From Ruminococcus sp. CAG:382 (GTDB lineage: Bacteria > Bacillota > Clostridia > Oscillospirales > CAG-382), in contig FR892215.1 of the NCBI GenBank assembly GCA_000433115.1, positions 1-14,105 of the forward strand: a stretch of DNA of 14,105 nt, in the 5' to 3' direction. Shown here in pieces: positions 7,182 through 13,965 of the stretch; within the stretch, counting starts at the first letter, position 1, and each line of letters opens with the position of its first letter. The position numbers and the translations under genes were made by a program. The notes beneath the pieces were generated by a model. That model worked only from the letters and a program-made list of their open reading frames with translations, was not told the origin of the DNA and searched no databases.

Positions 7182-8066
7182 ATGTCATATATAATCAGGG
7201 CAATGACCCGCGACGGCTCCGCAAGAGCCGTTGTTATGGATTCGCGCGATATTGTTGAGCGCGCACGTGAAATACACGGTACAACTCCCACCGCGACAGC
7301 GGCACTCGGACGAACGCTGACAGCTGCTTCGCTCATGGGTTGCCTCATGGGAAATAAGGACGACCTGCTGACGCTCCGCTTCAAGGGAGACGGAAACGGC
7401 GGTTCCATTGTTGTTTCGTCGGATTATCTCGGGAATGTCAGAGGCTTCATTCAACATCCGGATGTTGATCTTCCTCTTAAAACAAACGGTAAGCTTGATG
7501 TTGCAGGATGCGTCGGCAAGGGACTCCTGTATGTGCTTCGTGATACGGGCGAAAAAGAGCCGTATATCGGAATTTCGGATATAACGAGCGGTGAGATCGC
7601 AGAGGATATTGCGGCATACTACGCAAAGAGCGAGCAAATACCGACGCTTTGCGCACTCGGGGTACTCGTCGGTGTTGATTACAGCGTCGAAACGGCAGGC
7701 GGCGTGCTTATTCAGTTGTTGCCGAATGCGGACGAGGGAATCATTGATATACTCGAAAAAAATGCCGCAGAGCTTCCGCCTCTCACTGCAATGCTCAAAA
7801 CAATGAAGCCCGAAGAGGTTCTTGCACAGTATCTGAAAGGCATAGAATTCGATATTTTCGACAGCATGGATTGCAGTTATGTCTGCACATGCTCACGAGA
7901 GCGTACCGAAGCGGCGCTTGTCTCGCTCGGCAAAAAAGAACTTGACGAGCTTATTGCAGACGGCGGTGCAGAGCTTTCGTGTCAGTTCTGCGATAAAAAA
8001 TACAAGTTTTCAGCCTCCGATCTGCGGGGATTGCTGAATAAAATCGAAAACACAAAAGAAGGGTGA
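7182..8066 (+). CDS. hslO: Redox-regulated chaperone Hsp33
   Basis: This is a 294-residue heat-shock protein 33, normal length for the family. Hsp33 holds a zinc in four Cys when reduced and becomes an active holdase when oxidised and unfolded. The four Cys are all present as CTC (235 and 237) and CQFC (267 and 270). The N-terminal domain shows IIRAMTRDGSARAVV and TPTATAALGRTLTAASLMG, both typical. The ATG at 7182 is preceded by GGGGA at 7170-7174, which overlaps the end of the methyltransferase gene. An earlier in-frame start at 7131 would put 17 unsupported residues in front of the conserved N-terminus. It lies 4 nt after the methyltransferase and 6 nt before the M24 peptidase gene and is probably expressed from the promoter at 6064-6092. 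Confidence 0.95.
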   Translation: MSYIIRAMTRDGSARAVVMDSRDIVERAREIHGTTPTATAALGRTLTAASLMGCLMGNKDDLLTLRFKGDGNGGSIVVSSDYLGNVRGFIQHPDVDLPLKTNGKLDVAGCVGKGLLYVLRDTGEKEPYIGISDITSGEIAEDIAAYYAKSEQIPTLCALGVLVGVDYSVETAGGVLIQLLPNADEGIIDILEKNAAELPPLTAMLKTMKPEEVLAQYLKGIEFDIFDSMDCSYVCTCSRERTEAALVSLGKKELDELIADGGAELSCQFCDKKYKFSASDLRGLLNKIENTKEG

Positions 8067-8072
8067 AAATGT

Positions 8073-9140
8073 ATGACGAACGGACGTAAGGTATTTGAAA
8101 AAATCAGGGACCGTGCCGATGCTGCGGTATTCTTCAATGAAACCGACCAACTTTGGCTTACGGGTTTCTTCACAACAGACGGTCTTGTTGTCGTAAACGG
8201 CGAAAAGACACTGCTTATTACCGATTCACGCTATTTTGAGGCTGCTGAACTTAAAAAGCAGGCGCATGAGCTTCAGGATGATGTCGAGGTGATTCTGCTT
8301 GACAAGGGTATCAACGATGCCTTCGGAAGATATGCGAACGAGAAAAGAATCGCATTTGATTCCGAACAGATGACGGTTTCCCGCCTTGAAGGACTGAAAA
8401 AAAACTTCACAGCCGAGTTTGTCGGTATTCCTGCAATAACGACGGATTTCCGCGCCATAAAGAGCGATTTTGAGGTCAGCATGATCGAAAAGGCTCAGTC
8501 CATCACAGACGCCGCATTTGACCATATTCTCGGATACATCAAGCCCGGACTCACCGAGACCGATGTCGCGGCAGAGCTTGAATTCTTCATGAAAAAGAAA
8601 GGCGCACAGTGCCCCGCATTCGAGACGATCGCCGTTTCCGGCAAAAAATCTTCCATGCCGCACGGAGTTCCCGAAAGTATTGTCCTGACCGAAAACTCGT
8701 TCCTGACGATGGATTTCGGCGCGAAGTATAACGGATATTGCTCGGATATGACGCGTACGGTTGTGCTCGGCAAAGCCGATGACGAGATGAAGCGCGTATA
8801 CAATACCGTACTGGAAGCACAGCTTGCAGGTATTGCGGCAGCTCACGGCGGTGCACTCGGCAAAGATGTCGACAAAGCGGCTCGCGATATTATAGATAAC
8901 GCCGGATATAAAGGGCTGTTCGGGCACTCTCTCGGGCACTCTCTCGGCATCGAGATCCATGAAAACCCCAGATTTGCTCCTAAGTTCGACAAGGAATGCC
9001 CGGTACAGTCAATCATTACGGTTGAACCCGGCATATATATCCCGGGCAAGTACGGTGTCCGTGTTGAGGATATGGTACTTCTCGGCAAGGACGGCTGCCG
9101 CGACCTTACGCATTCGCCCAAGCAGCTTATCGAAATCTGA
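8073..9140 (+). CDS. M24-family Xaa-Pro aminopeptidase/dipeptidase
   Basis: This is a 355-residue pita-bread-fold metallopeptidase with an N-terminal creatinase-like domain (~5-125) and a catalytic domain (~135-350). All expected dinuclear-metal ligands are visible: Asp214 (MDFGAKY), Asp225 (SDMTRT), His289 (GHSLGHSLG), Glu318 (TVEPGIY) and Glu332 (VRVED). His296 in EIHENP is the usual catalytic histidine, and VPHG-like MPHG at 195-198 fits too. It probably cleaves X-Pro bonds, most likely of dipeptides or short peptides in the cytoplasm. The start at 8073 has GAAGGG at 8058-8063; the Hsp33 stop is 6 nt upstream. The gene sits before efp, the same pairing as yqhT-efp in Bacillus. A 12-bp exact tandem repeat at 8921-8944 encodes the doubled GHSL. 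Confidence 0.92.
   Translation: MTNGRKVFEKIRDRADAAVFFNETDQLWLTGFFTTDGLVVVNGEKTLLITDSRYFEAAELKKQAHELQDDVEVILLDKGINDAFGRYANEKRIAFDSEQMTVSRLEGLKKNFTAEFVGIPAITTDFRAIKSDFEVSMIEKAQSITDAAFDHILGYIKPGLTETDVAAELEFFMKKKGAQCPAFETIAVSGKKSSMPHGVPESIVLTENSFLTMDFGAKYNGYCSDMTRTVVLGKADDEMKRVYNTVLEAQLAGIAAAHGGALGKDVDKAARDIIDNAGYKGLFGHSLGHSLGIEIHENPRFAPKFDKECPVQSIITVEPGIYIPGKYGVRVEDMVLLGKDGCRDLTHSPKQLIEI
8921..8944 (+). repeat. 12-bp tandem duplication in the M24 gene
   Basis: CGGGCACTCTCT occurs twice head to tail and is in frame, encoding the repeated GHSL of the metal-binding region. The family motif already has two His spaced by four residues, so the repeat may be a by-product of codon choice and not a recent event. 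Confidence 0.8.
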
Positions 9141-9171
9141 GGACAAAACGCAAAAAAATTATTCAAAGGCA

Positions 9172-9200
9172 TTGACAAACGCCGCTTTTTCGGTTATGAT
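9172..9200 (+). promoter_or_regulatory. Sigma-A promoter of efp
   Basis: TTGACA (9172-9177) and TATGAT (9195-9200) are 17 bp apart, with an exact -35 and a 5-of-6 -10. Transcription would begin near 9207, about 36 nt before the efp ATG. It adds to any read-through from the M24 gene. Confidence 0.85.
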
Positions 9201-9243
9201 ATGTTGTAAGTATGTTTATGCCTATTAAAGGAGAAAAATTATT

Positions 9244-9801
9244 ATGGTTACAGCAGGCGATTTCAGAAACGGACTCACCTTCGAAATGGACGGAAACGTG
9301 ATGCAGATCATCGAGTTCCAGCATGTCAAACCCGGTAAGGGCGCAGCTTTTGTCAGAACAAAGCTCAGAAACGTTATCACCGGTGCAGTCACTGAAACCA
9401 CGTTCAACCCCACCGCAAAGTTCCCTACCGCCGTTATCGAAAGAAAAGATATGGAATACAGCTATTCCGACGGCGACCTCTATTACTTCATGGACACCGA
9501 AACATTCGAACAGGTTCCGCTTGATGCAGACAAGCTTCCCGACAATTTCAAGTTTGTCAAGGAAGGCATGACCTGTCGTCTCATTTCATATAAGGGCAAC
9601 GTGTTCTCCGTTGAGCCTCCCATGTTCGTTGAGCTTGAGGTAACAAAGGCAGAACCCGGCGTTAAGGGTAACACCGCAACAAATGCAACCAAAAACTGCG
9701 AACTTGAAACCGGCGCACAGATAAAGATCCCCATGTTCATCAACGAGGGTGATGTTATCCGTATCGATACCAGAACCGGCGAATATCTGGAAAGAGTTTA
9801 A
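9244..9801 (+). CDS. efp: Elongation factor P
   Basis: This is a full-length 185-residue EF-P with KOW-like N-terminal, OB and C-terminal OB domains. EF-P binds between the P and E sites and relieves ribosome stalling at polyproline. The modifiable loop is KPGKGAAF at 29-36 and the exposed residue is Lys32, matching the Bacillus subtilis site that carries 5-aminopentanol, so a lysine-type modification is expected; Arg is not present there. The C-terminal [16 protein letters not shown] is typical. The ATG at 9244 has AAAGGAG at 9227-9233 and its own promoter at 9172-9200. The following small gene is 77 nt downstream, with a 5-bp GCCGC stem around 9836-9848 in between that lacks a T-run. Confidence 0.97.
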   Translation: MVTAGDFRNGLTFEMDGNVMQIIEFQHVKPGKGAAFVRTKLRNVITGAVTETTFNPTAKFPTAVIERKDMEYSYSDGDLYYFMDTETFEQVPLDADKLPDNFKFVKEGMTCRLISYKGNVFSVEPPMFVELEVTKAEPGVKGNTATNATKNCELETGAQIKIPMFINEGDVIRIDTRTGEYLERV

Positions 9802-9878
9802 CCTATAATTAACAAAGGATTATTTTCAACCTTTTGCCGCAAAGCGGCGGGAGGCAGTTCAGTGAAGGAGGATTCATT

Positions 9879-10193
9879 ATGAACATCAACGAAAAGGCTT
9901 CTTATATCAAAGGTCTTGCCGAAGGCATGAAGTTTGATACCACCACGGATACCGGTCGTCTTATCAAGGAAATGATCGGTCTGCTTGAGGATATGGCTCT
10001 CTCCATCTCCGATCTTGAAGATGAAAACGCACGTCTTGAAGCGTATATCGATGAGCTTGATCACGATCTCGCTGACGTTGAAGAAGAGGTCTACGGCGAA
10101 GACGATGACTGCTGCTGCGACGATTGCTGGGACGACGATTGTGACTGCGATTGCTGCTGCGATGACGACGAAGAGCCTTCTGACGCGGAATAA
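9879..10193 (+). CDS. CD1247-domain protein with an Asp/Cys-rich tail
   Basis: This is a 104-residue protein. Residues 1-70 match the N-terminal domain known from Clostridioides CD1247-like proteins (SYIKGLAEGM, TGRLIKEMIGLLEDMALSI) and continue as a helical, probably coiled-coil stretch (ISDLEDENARLEAYIDEL). Residues 75-97 are an almost pure Asp/Cys segment with nine Cys at 78, 79, 80, 83, 88, 90 and 92-94 and one Trp. Related proteins usually end in a Cys-containing segment, so a metal-binding role is possible, but no function is established. There is no signal peptide. The ATG at 9879 is set by a strong AAGGAGG at 9865-9871; the frame is open to 9834 but that would span the hairpin. It follows efp and is likely in the same transcript. 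Confidence 0.85.
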   Translation: MNINEKASYIKGLAEGMKFDTTTDTGRLIKEMIGLLEDMALSISDLEDENARLEAYIDELDHDLADVEEEVYGEDDDCCCDDCWDDDCDCDCCCDDDEEPSDAE

Positions 10194-10233
10194 TCGGAAC
10201 AGACAGAAAAACCAGTAATATGTGCCGGTGTCG

Positions 10234-10268
10234 GCGGCGATGCCGTTGCATCGGCGCGTTTTGCTTTT
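10234..10268 (+). terminator. Terminator-like hairpin after the CD1247-domain gene
   Basis: GCGGCGATGC (10234-10243) pairs with 10248-10257 around a CGTT loop with one G-G mismatch, followed by GTTTTGCTTTTG. It probably ends the efp transcript, perhaps partially, because the next gene starts only about 14 nt beyond the T-rich tail and has no obvious promoter. Confidence 0.5.
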
Positions 10269-10281
10269 GAGGTATTTTATC

Positions 10282-11097
10282 ATGATCAAATCAATAAACA
10301 TCGGCTTTTTTCCCGCTTCCGATCCGCTCGAACAGACTCTTGAGAGAGTTAAGGCAGCGGGTTTCGGGGCAGTAGAGCTCAACATGAACGAAGAAAATGT
10401 CTCGGAGGGCGGTCTCTGGTACGGCATTTCGGATGAGGATGCGCTCAAGGTCAAAGCGCTTCTCGAAAAGTATGGGCTTGCCTGTGCAGGCATAGTGACC
10501 GACAAGCTTTGGCAGTATAATCTGACCTCAGACAGTATAGATATGCGCGCAGAAGGCATGAAACGCATTGAAAAAATGATTCATCTCTGCACTATTGTCG
10601 GTGCAACCAGCGTACTTGTTGTGCCGGGAATCGTTGACGAAAACGTCACATACAAAAATGCATATTCTAACGCACAGTCCTGCATGAAGCAGCTTGCTCC
10701 CAAGGCTGAGGCAGCCGGAGTTCTTCTCGGTATTGAGGATGTGTGGAACCGTTTCCTGCTTTCGCCGTACGAAATGGCGGACTTTGTTGACGGCGTTGAT
10801 TCACCTGCGGTCGGCGCGTTCTTTGATGTCGGCAATGTAGTCATTAATTCCTATCCCGAGTACTGGATCGAAATTCTTGAGGGACGTATCACCCGTATTC
10901 ACGTGAAGGGTTTTAACCGTGACAATGGTAAATTCTGCTATCTCCGTGAGGGTACGATCGATTGGAAAAAGGTAATGAACCAGCTCCGTGCAATCGGCTA
11001 TGACGGCTTCATTACAGTTGAACTCGGCGCGAGAGACGACTGGAAGGCTGATCTTGAACAGATCAGTTCCGATCTTGACAAAATATTTGCAGAATAG
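10282..11097 (+). CDS. Sugar phosphate isomerase/epimerase (xylose isomerase-like TIM barrel)
   Basis: This is a 271-residue protein of the AP-endonuclease-2/xylose isomerase-like TIM-barrel family. The expected four metal ligands line up as Glu152 (GIEDVWN), Asp182 (FFDVGNV), His207 (RIHVKGF) and Glu247 (TVELGA). Residues 28-34 (FGAVELN) and the GFITVE end are typical. It would isomerise or epimerise a sugar or sugar derivative in the cytoplasm; the substrate cannot be deduced. The ATG at 10282 has GAGG at 10269-10272 and begins the conserved IKSINIGFF. A start at 10222 would lie inside the terminator-like hairpin region. It is followed 24 nt later by a Gfo/Idh/MocA dehydrogenase, a common catabolic pair. 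It resembles 3-ketoglycoside or inositol pathway enzymes as much as sugar phosphate ones. Confidence 0.88.
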   Translation: MIKSINIGFFPASDPLEQTLERVKAAGFGAVELNMNEENVSEGGLWYGISDEDALKVKALLEKYGLACAGIVTDKLWQYNLTSDSIDMRAEGMKRIEKMIHLCTIVGATSVLVVPGIVDENVTYKNAYSNAQSCMKQLAPKAEAAGVLLGIEDVWNRFLLSPYEMADFVDGVDSPAVGAFFDVGNVVINSYPEYWIEILEGRITRIHVKGFNRDNGKFCYLREGTIDWKKVMNQLRAIGYDGFITVELGARDDWKADLEQISSDLDKIFAE

Positions 11098-11121
11098 AAA
11101 CACAGAGGTTTTACAAACAAA

Positions 11122-12159
11122 ATGGAACGCAAACTTAAAGCTGCTCTTGTCGGCGTAGGCTCGATGGGCAGAGGTCATCTTGACAATTACGTAAAATTCC
11201 TTAAGGAAGATTCTCCTATTCAGATTGTCGCACTCTGCGATGTCGATGAGAAGAAATTCACAAACTATAAAGCCGATTTCAATCTCGGAGAGGTCGGTGC
11301 CGACGGCTATGATTTCAATATGTTCAGACTTTACAACGATCTGGACAAAATGCTTGAAGCTGAGACCGATCTTGATATGGTAACGATCGCACTTCCGACG
11401 TATCTCCATTGCTGGGGCGCATGCAAGTGCATGGAAAAGGGCATAAATGTCCTCAGCGAAAAGCCTATGGCGCTCACCGTTGAGCAGTGTGAGGAAATGA
11501 TAGCCTGTGCAAAGAAAAACAATGTCAGACTTATGATCGGTCAGTGCCTGCGATTCGCTCCCGCTTATCTCAAGCTCAAGGAGATCATTGACAGCGGCGA
11601 GCTCGGCGAGGTTGTCGCAAGCTTCTTCTTCCGCGGCGGCGGAACACCTCTCTGGTCATATGAAAACTGGCTTCTTGACCGTGAGAAGGGTGGCGGCGCA
11701 CTCTTTGACCAGCATGTCCATGATGTCGATATGATCAACTTCCTCTTTGGTATGCCCGAAAAGGTTTCGACTGTCGGTAAGACAATGTTCGAAAAATCAG
11801 CATACGACACTCTGACAACCAACTATATTTATAAAAACGGTATGCCTTGCAATACTCAGAACGACTGGACTCTCACATCACCGTATTTCTATCAGGATTT
11901 CCGTGTAAACTTCACAAAAGGTACTGTTGTGAAGGATACCGCAGGCTTCCATATCTACCGTAAGGAAGGTGAAAACGAAGAGTACGAGGTACCCTCCAAG
12001 AATCCTTACTACGAAGAAACCAAATTTTTTGCTCAGTGCATCCTTGACGGCAAGCCCATAACCTACAACATGCCTGAAGATTCTAAGAATACCATCCGTA
12101 TTGTTCTTGCTGAAAGGGAGTCCGCTGATAAGAGCGGCGAATTGGTCTGTGTCAAATAA
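11122..12159 (+). CDS. Gfo/Idh/MocA-family NAD(P)-dependent oxidoreductase
   Basis: This is a 345-residue dehydrogenase. The N-terminal Rossmann motif is VGVGSMGRGH (10-19), the strand-end Asp in ALCDVDEKK suggests NAD preference, and SEKPMAL (112-118) holds the conserved lysine (Lys114). The C-terminal alpha/beta domain shows GGALFDQHVHDVDMINFLFG (191-210), in which Asp196 and His200 match the family's DxxxH. It would oxidise or reduce a sugar, inositol or sugar-acid; the substrate is unknown. The start has an AGAGG at 11104-11108 that is about 13 nt away, a slightly long spacing. It lies between the sugar isomerase and the amidohydrolase and overlaps the latter by 11 nt, so the three genes are very probably one operon. 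Confidence 0.92.
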   Translation: MERKLKAALVGVGSMGRGHLDNYVKFLKEDSPIQIVALCDVDEKKFTNYKADFNLGEVGADGYDFNMFRLYNDLDKMLEAETDLDMVTIALPTYLHCWGACKCMEKGINVLSEKPMALTVEQCEEMIACAKKNNVRLMIGQCLRFAPAYLKLKEIIDSGELGEVVASFFFRGGGTPLWSYENWLLDREKGGGALFDQHVHDVDMINFLFGMPEKVSTVGKTMFEKSAYDTLTTNYIYKNGMPCNTQNDWTLTSPYFYQDFRVNFTKGTVVKDTAGFHIYRKEGENEEYEVPSKNPYYEETKFFAQCILDGKPITYNMPEDSKNTIRIVLAERESADKSGELVCVK

Positions 12160-12952
12160 CCGCGCTGTCATCGATTTTCATACTCATATTTTCCCCGCAA
12201 AGCTGGCTGCACGCGCGGTCACAAATATAGGCGGATATTACAGCCTGCCTATGGAGTGCGACGGTACTGCCGAAGGACTCCTCAGATCGTGCGAAACATT
12301 GCCTAATATGCGGTTCGTTATTTCGTCCGCAACTCTCAAGCCGGAAAATCTGCACCACGGAAACGATTATCTGCTTGAGGAAGCTAAGTTGCACCCCGAA
12401 TTCATTCCGTTTTCATCATTCCACCCGCTTCTTCCGATAAAGGAAATATGTGCGGAGCTGGACCGAGTGAAGGCGCTCGGTTCAAAGGGAATCAAGATGC
12501 ATCCTGATTTCCAGCATTTCAATCTCGATGAGCCGAACCTTTTCCCGGCATACAGATACTGCGCTGAGATAGGCTTGCCGATACTTTTCCATGTCGGCGA
12601 TATCACCACGGACTTCTCGACACCATGCAGACTTTATAATCTGATGGACAAAATTCCGGAGCTCACGGTCATAGCCGCTCATCTCGGCGGATATCAGGAA
12701 TGGGACGAGGCAGACAGACTTCTTATCGGAACACCGATGTATACAGATATTTCCGATGCGATAACATTTCTGCCGCCCGAAAGACTGGTCAGCACGATCC
12801 GGCGTCACGGCGTTGAAAGGGTTTTCTTCGGAAGCGATTTCCCGCTGCGGAAGCCGGAAAGCGTCTTTGAACAGTTTGACGCACTTCCTCTTACGGAAGA
12901 CGAGAAGGAATGGATCTGTCATCGCGCTGCCGAAAAGATGCTCGGCTTATAG
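12149..12952 (+). CDS. TIM-barrel amidohydrolase (amidohydrolase 2 type)
   Basis: This is a 267-residue metal-dependent hydrolase. Visible signatures are the N-terminal HxH in DFHTHIFP (His11 and His13), GIKMHPDF with Lys117 and His119, LFHVGD (His149), AAHLGGY (His179) and FGSDFPL (Asp231). These are the metal and catalytic ligands of the amidohydrolase superfamily. It might hydrolyse a lactone, amide or ester in the pathway of the two genes before it, or be a decarboxylase, as some amidohydrolase-2 enzymes are. The start is a GTG at 12149 that overlaps the dehydrogenase stop by 11 nt; a weak AGAGCGG lies near 12131. A TTG at 12101 is also possible but would add 16 residues and a 59-nt overlap. 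No N-terminal signal peptide is present. Confidence 0.87.
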   Translation: MSNNRAVIDFHTHIFPAKLAARAVTNIGGYYSLPMECDGTAEGLLRSCETLPNMRFVISSATLKPENLHHGNDYLLEEAKLHPEFIPFSSFHPLLPIKEICAELDRVKALGSKGIKMHPDFQHFNLDEPNLFPAYRYCAEIGLPILFHVGDITTDFSTPCRLYNLMDKIPELTVIAAHLGGYQEWDEADRLLIGTPMYTDISDAITFLPPERLVSTIRRHGVERVFFGSDFPLRKPESVFEQFDALPLTEDEKEWICHRAAEKMLGL

Positions 12953-12990
12953 AATTTATCGACCTGACCTTGCAATAAGGAGGCATCCCG

Positions 12991-13941
12991 ATGAACACCG
13001 TTGATGTCAGCTATGTGTTCAGCACTGTTCTGACGTTTTTCATAATAATGCTGATCGGTGCGGTAAGCCGTATCCTCGGTGTTATTGATTGGCAAGCGAC
13101 AAAAAAGCTGTCCGGACTTGTGATAAACGTAACGCAGCCGCTTCTTATAATCGGCGCGTTTCAGACGTCATATTCTGCCGACAAGCTGAAAATCGCGCTG
13201 TCTCTTATTGGAGTCAGTGCCGTGATACTTGTTGCTTTGTCGTTTCTGGCATCGCTGTTTTTCAAGGGCAGCGAGAAAGCCGATCGCAATGTTTTGGAGT
13301 TCGGAACCGTATTTGCAAACTGGTCGTATCTCGGATATCCAATACTTGCCGCGCTTTTCGGTGAGATAGGTTATTTTTACGGCGCGTGCTTCACACTCTT
13401 TTTCAATGTATACATTCGTCTTTACGGTGTTATATTACTTGGAAGAGGAAAAAAGGGAAGCCATCCGCTGCGTGATGCCTTGCTGAATCCGGGAACGATT
13501 GCGGCTGCTGTCGGTGTTCTCCTGTTTATTTTCAGGATTACGCTGCCGACTTTTCTTCTTGACACCTTCAAGGTGGTGGGAGATATGACATTCCCACTGT
13601 CGATGCTTATTGTCGGCAGTCTGATGTGCAACCAGCCGCTTACGAACCTTTTCAAGGTCAAGCTCTACACCTTTTCTATCGCAAAGCTTATAATTGCCCC
13701 CGTATTGACACTTACGGTATGCGTCCTCATGCATAAGCTGTTCGGCTTTGACAAGGGTCTCACGTACATATGTGTCGCAATGACCTGTTTGCCGTCATCG
13801 GCAGATACCGCTCTTTATTCGGATCTTTACAAGTCAAATTCGTCGCTCGGCGCAAGCTGTGTCGGCGTCACAACATTGTTTTCGGTCGTTACCGTACCGG
13901 TTATGATGTGGTTCACGAATAAACTGTTTGAACTTATTTGA
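12991..13941 (+). CDS. AEC-family (auxin efflux carrier-like) transporter
   Basis: This is a 316-residue membrane protein with about ten hydrophobic segments, for example at ~8-30, 64-91, 165-190, 195-212, 225-247, 255-268 and 288-310. The family signatures are an N-terminal segment with NVTQPLLI (46-53) and NWSYLGYPILAALFG (110-124), plus LLNPGTIAAAVGVLLF in the middle. AEC carriers move carboxylates, amino acids or hormones by a secondary mechanism, but the substrate is not visible. The ATG at 12991 has a strong AAGGAGG at 12977-12983. It follows the amidohydrolase gene by 38 nt on the same strand without a terminator and is therefore likely the transporter of this operon, probably for import of the pathway substrate or export of a product. 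Confidence 0.9.
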   Translation: MNTVDVSYVFSTVLTFFIIMLIGAVSRILGVIDWQATKKLSGLVINVTQPLLIIGAFQTSYSADKLKIALSLIGVSAVILVALSFLASLFFKGSEKADRNVLEFGTVFANWSYLGYPILAALFGEIGYFYGACFTLFFNVYIRLYGVILLGRGKKGSHPLRDALLNPGTIAAAVGVLLFIFRITLPTFLLDTFKVVGDMTFPLSMLIVGSLMCNQPLTNLFKVKLYTFSIAKLIIAPVLTLTVCVLMHKLFGFDKGLTYICVAMTCLPSSADTALYSDLYKSNSSLGASCVGVTTLFSVVTVPVMMWFTNKLFELI

Positions 13942-13965
13942 ATTATATTTCAGGAGGATTTTACT

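Noticed and set aside
8226..8960. 244-residue minus-strand ORF opposite the M24 gene.
   Set aside because: It has the high Cys/His/Arg mix of an antisense frame and covers the strongly supported M24 peptidase.
9836..9848. GCCGC-AAA-GCGGC hairpin between efp and the CD1247-domain gene.
   Set aside because: The stem is only 5 bp and is followed by GGG instead of a T-run, so it is not called a terminator.
9798..10568. 256-residue minus-strand ORF across the CD1247-domain gene and the isomerase start.
   Set aside because: It crosses two real genes, and its Val/Ala-rich middle is the complement of the Asp/Cys tail codons.
13928..13949. TTGAAC and TATATT boxes before the HPr-like gene.
   Set aside because: The spacing of about 10 bp is too short for a promoter, and no better pair was found.
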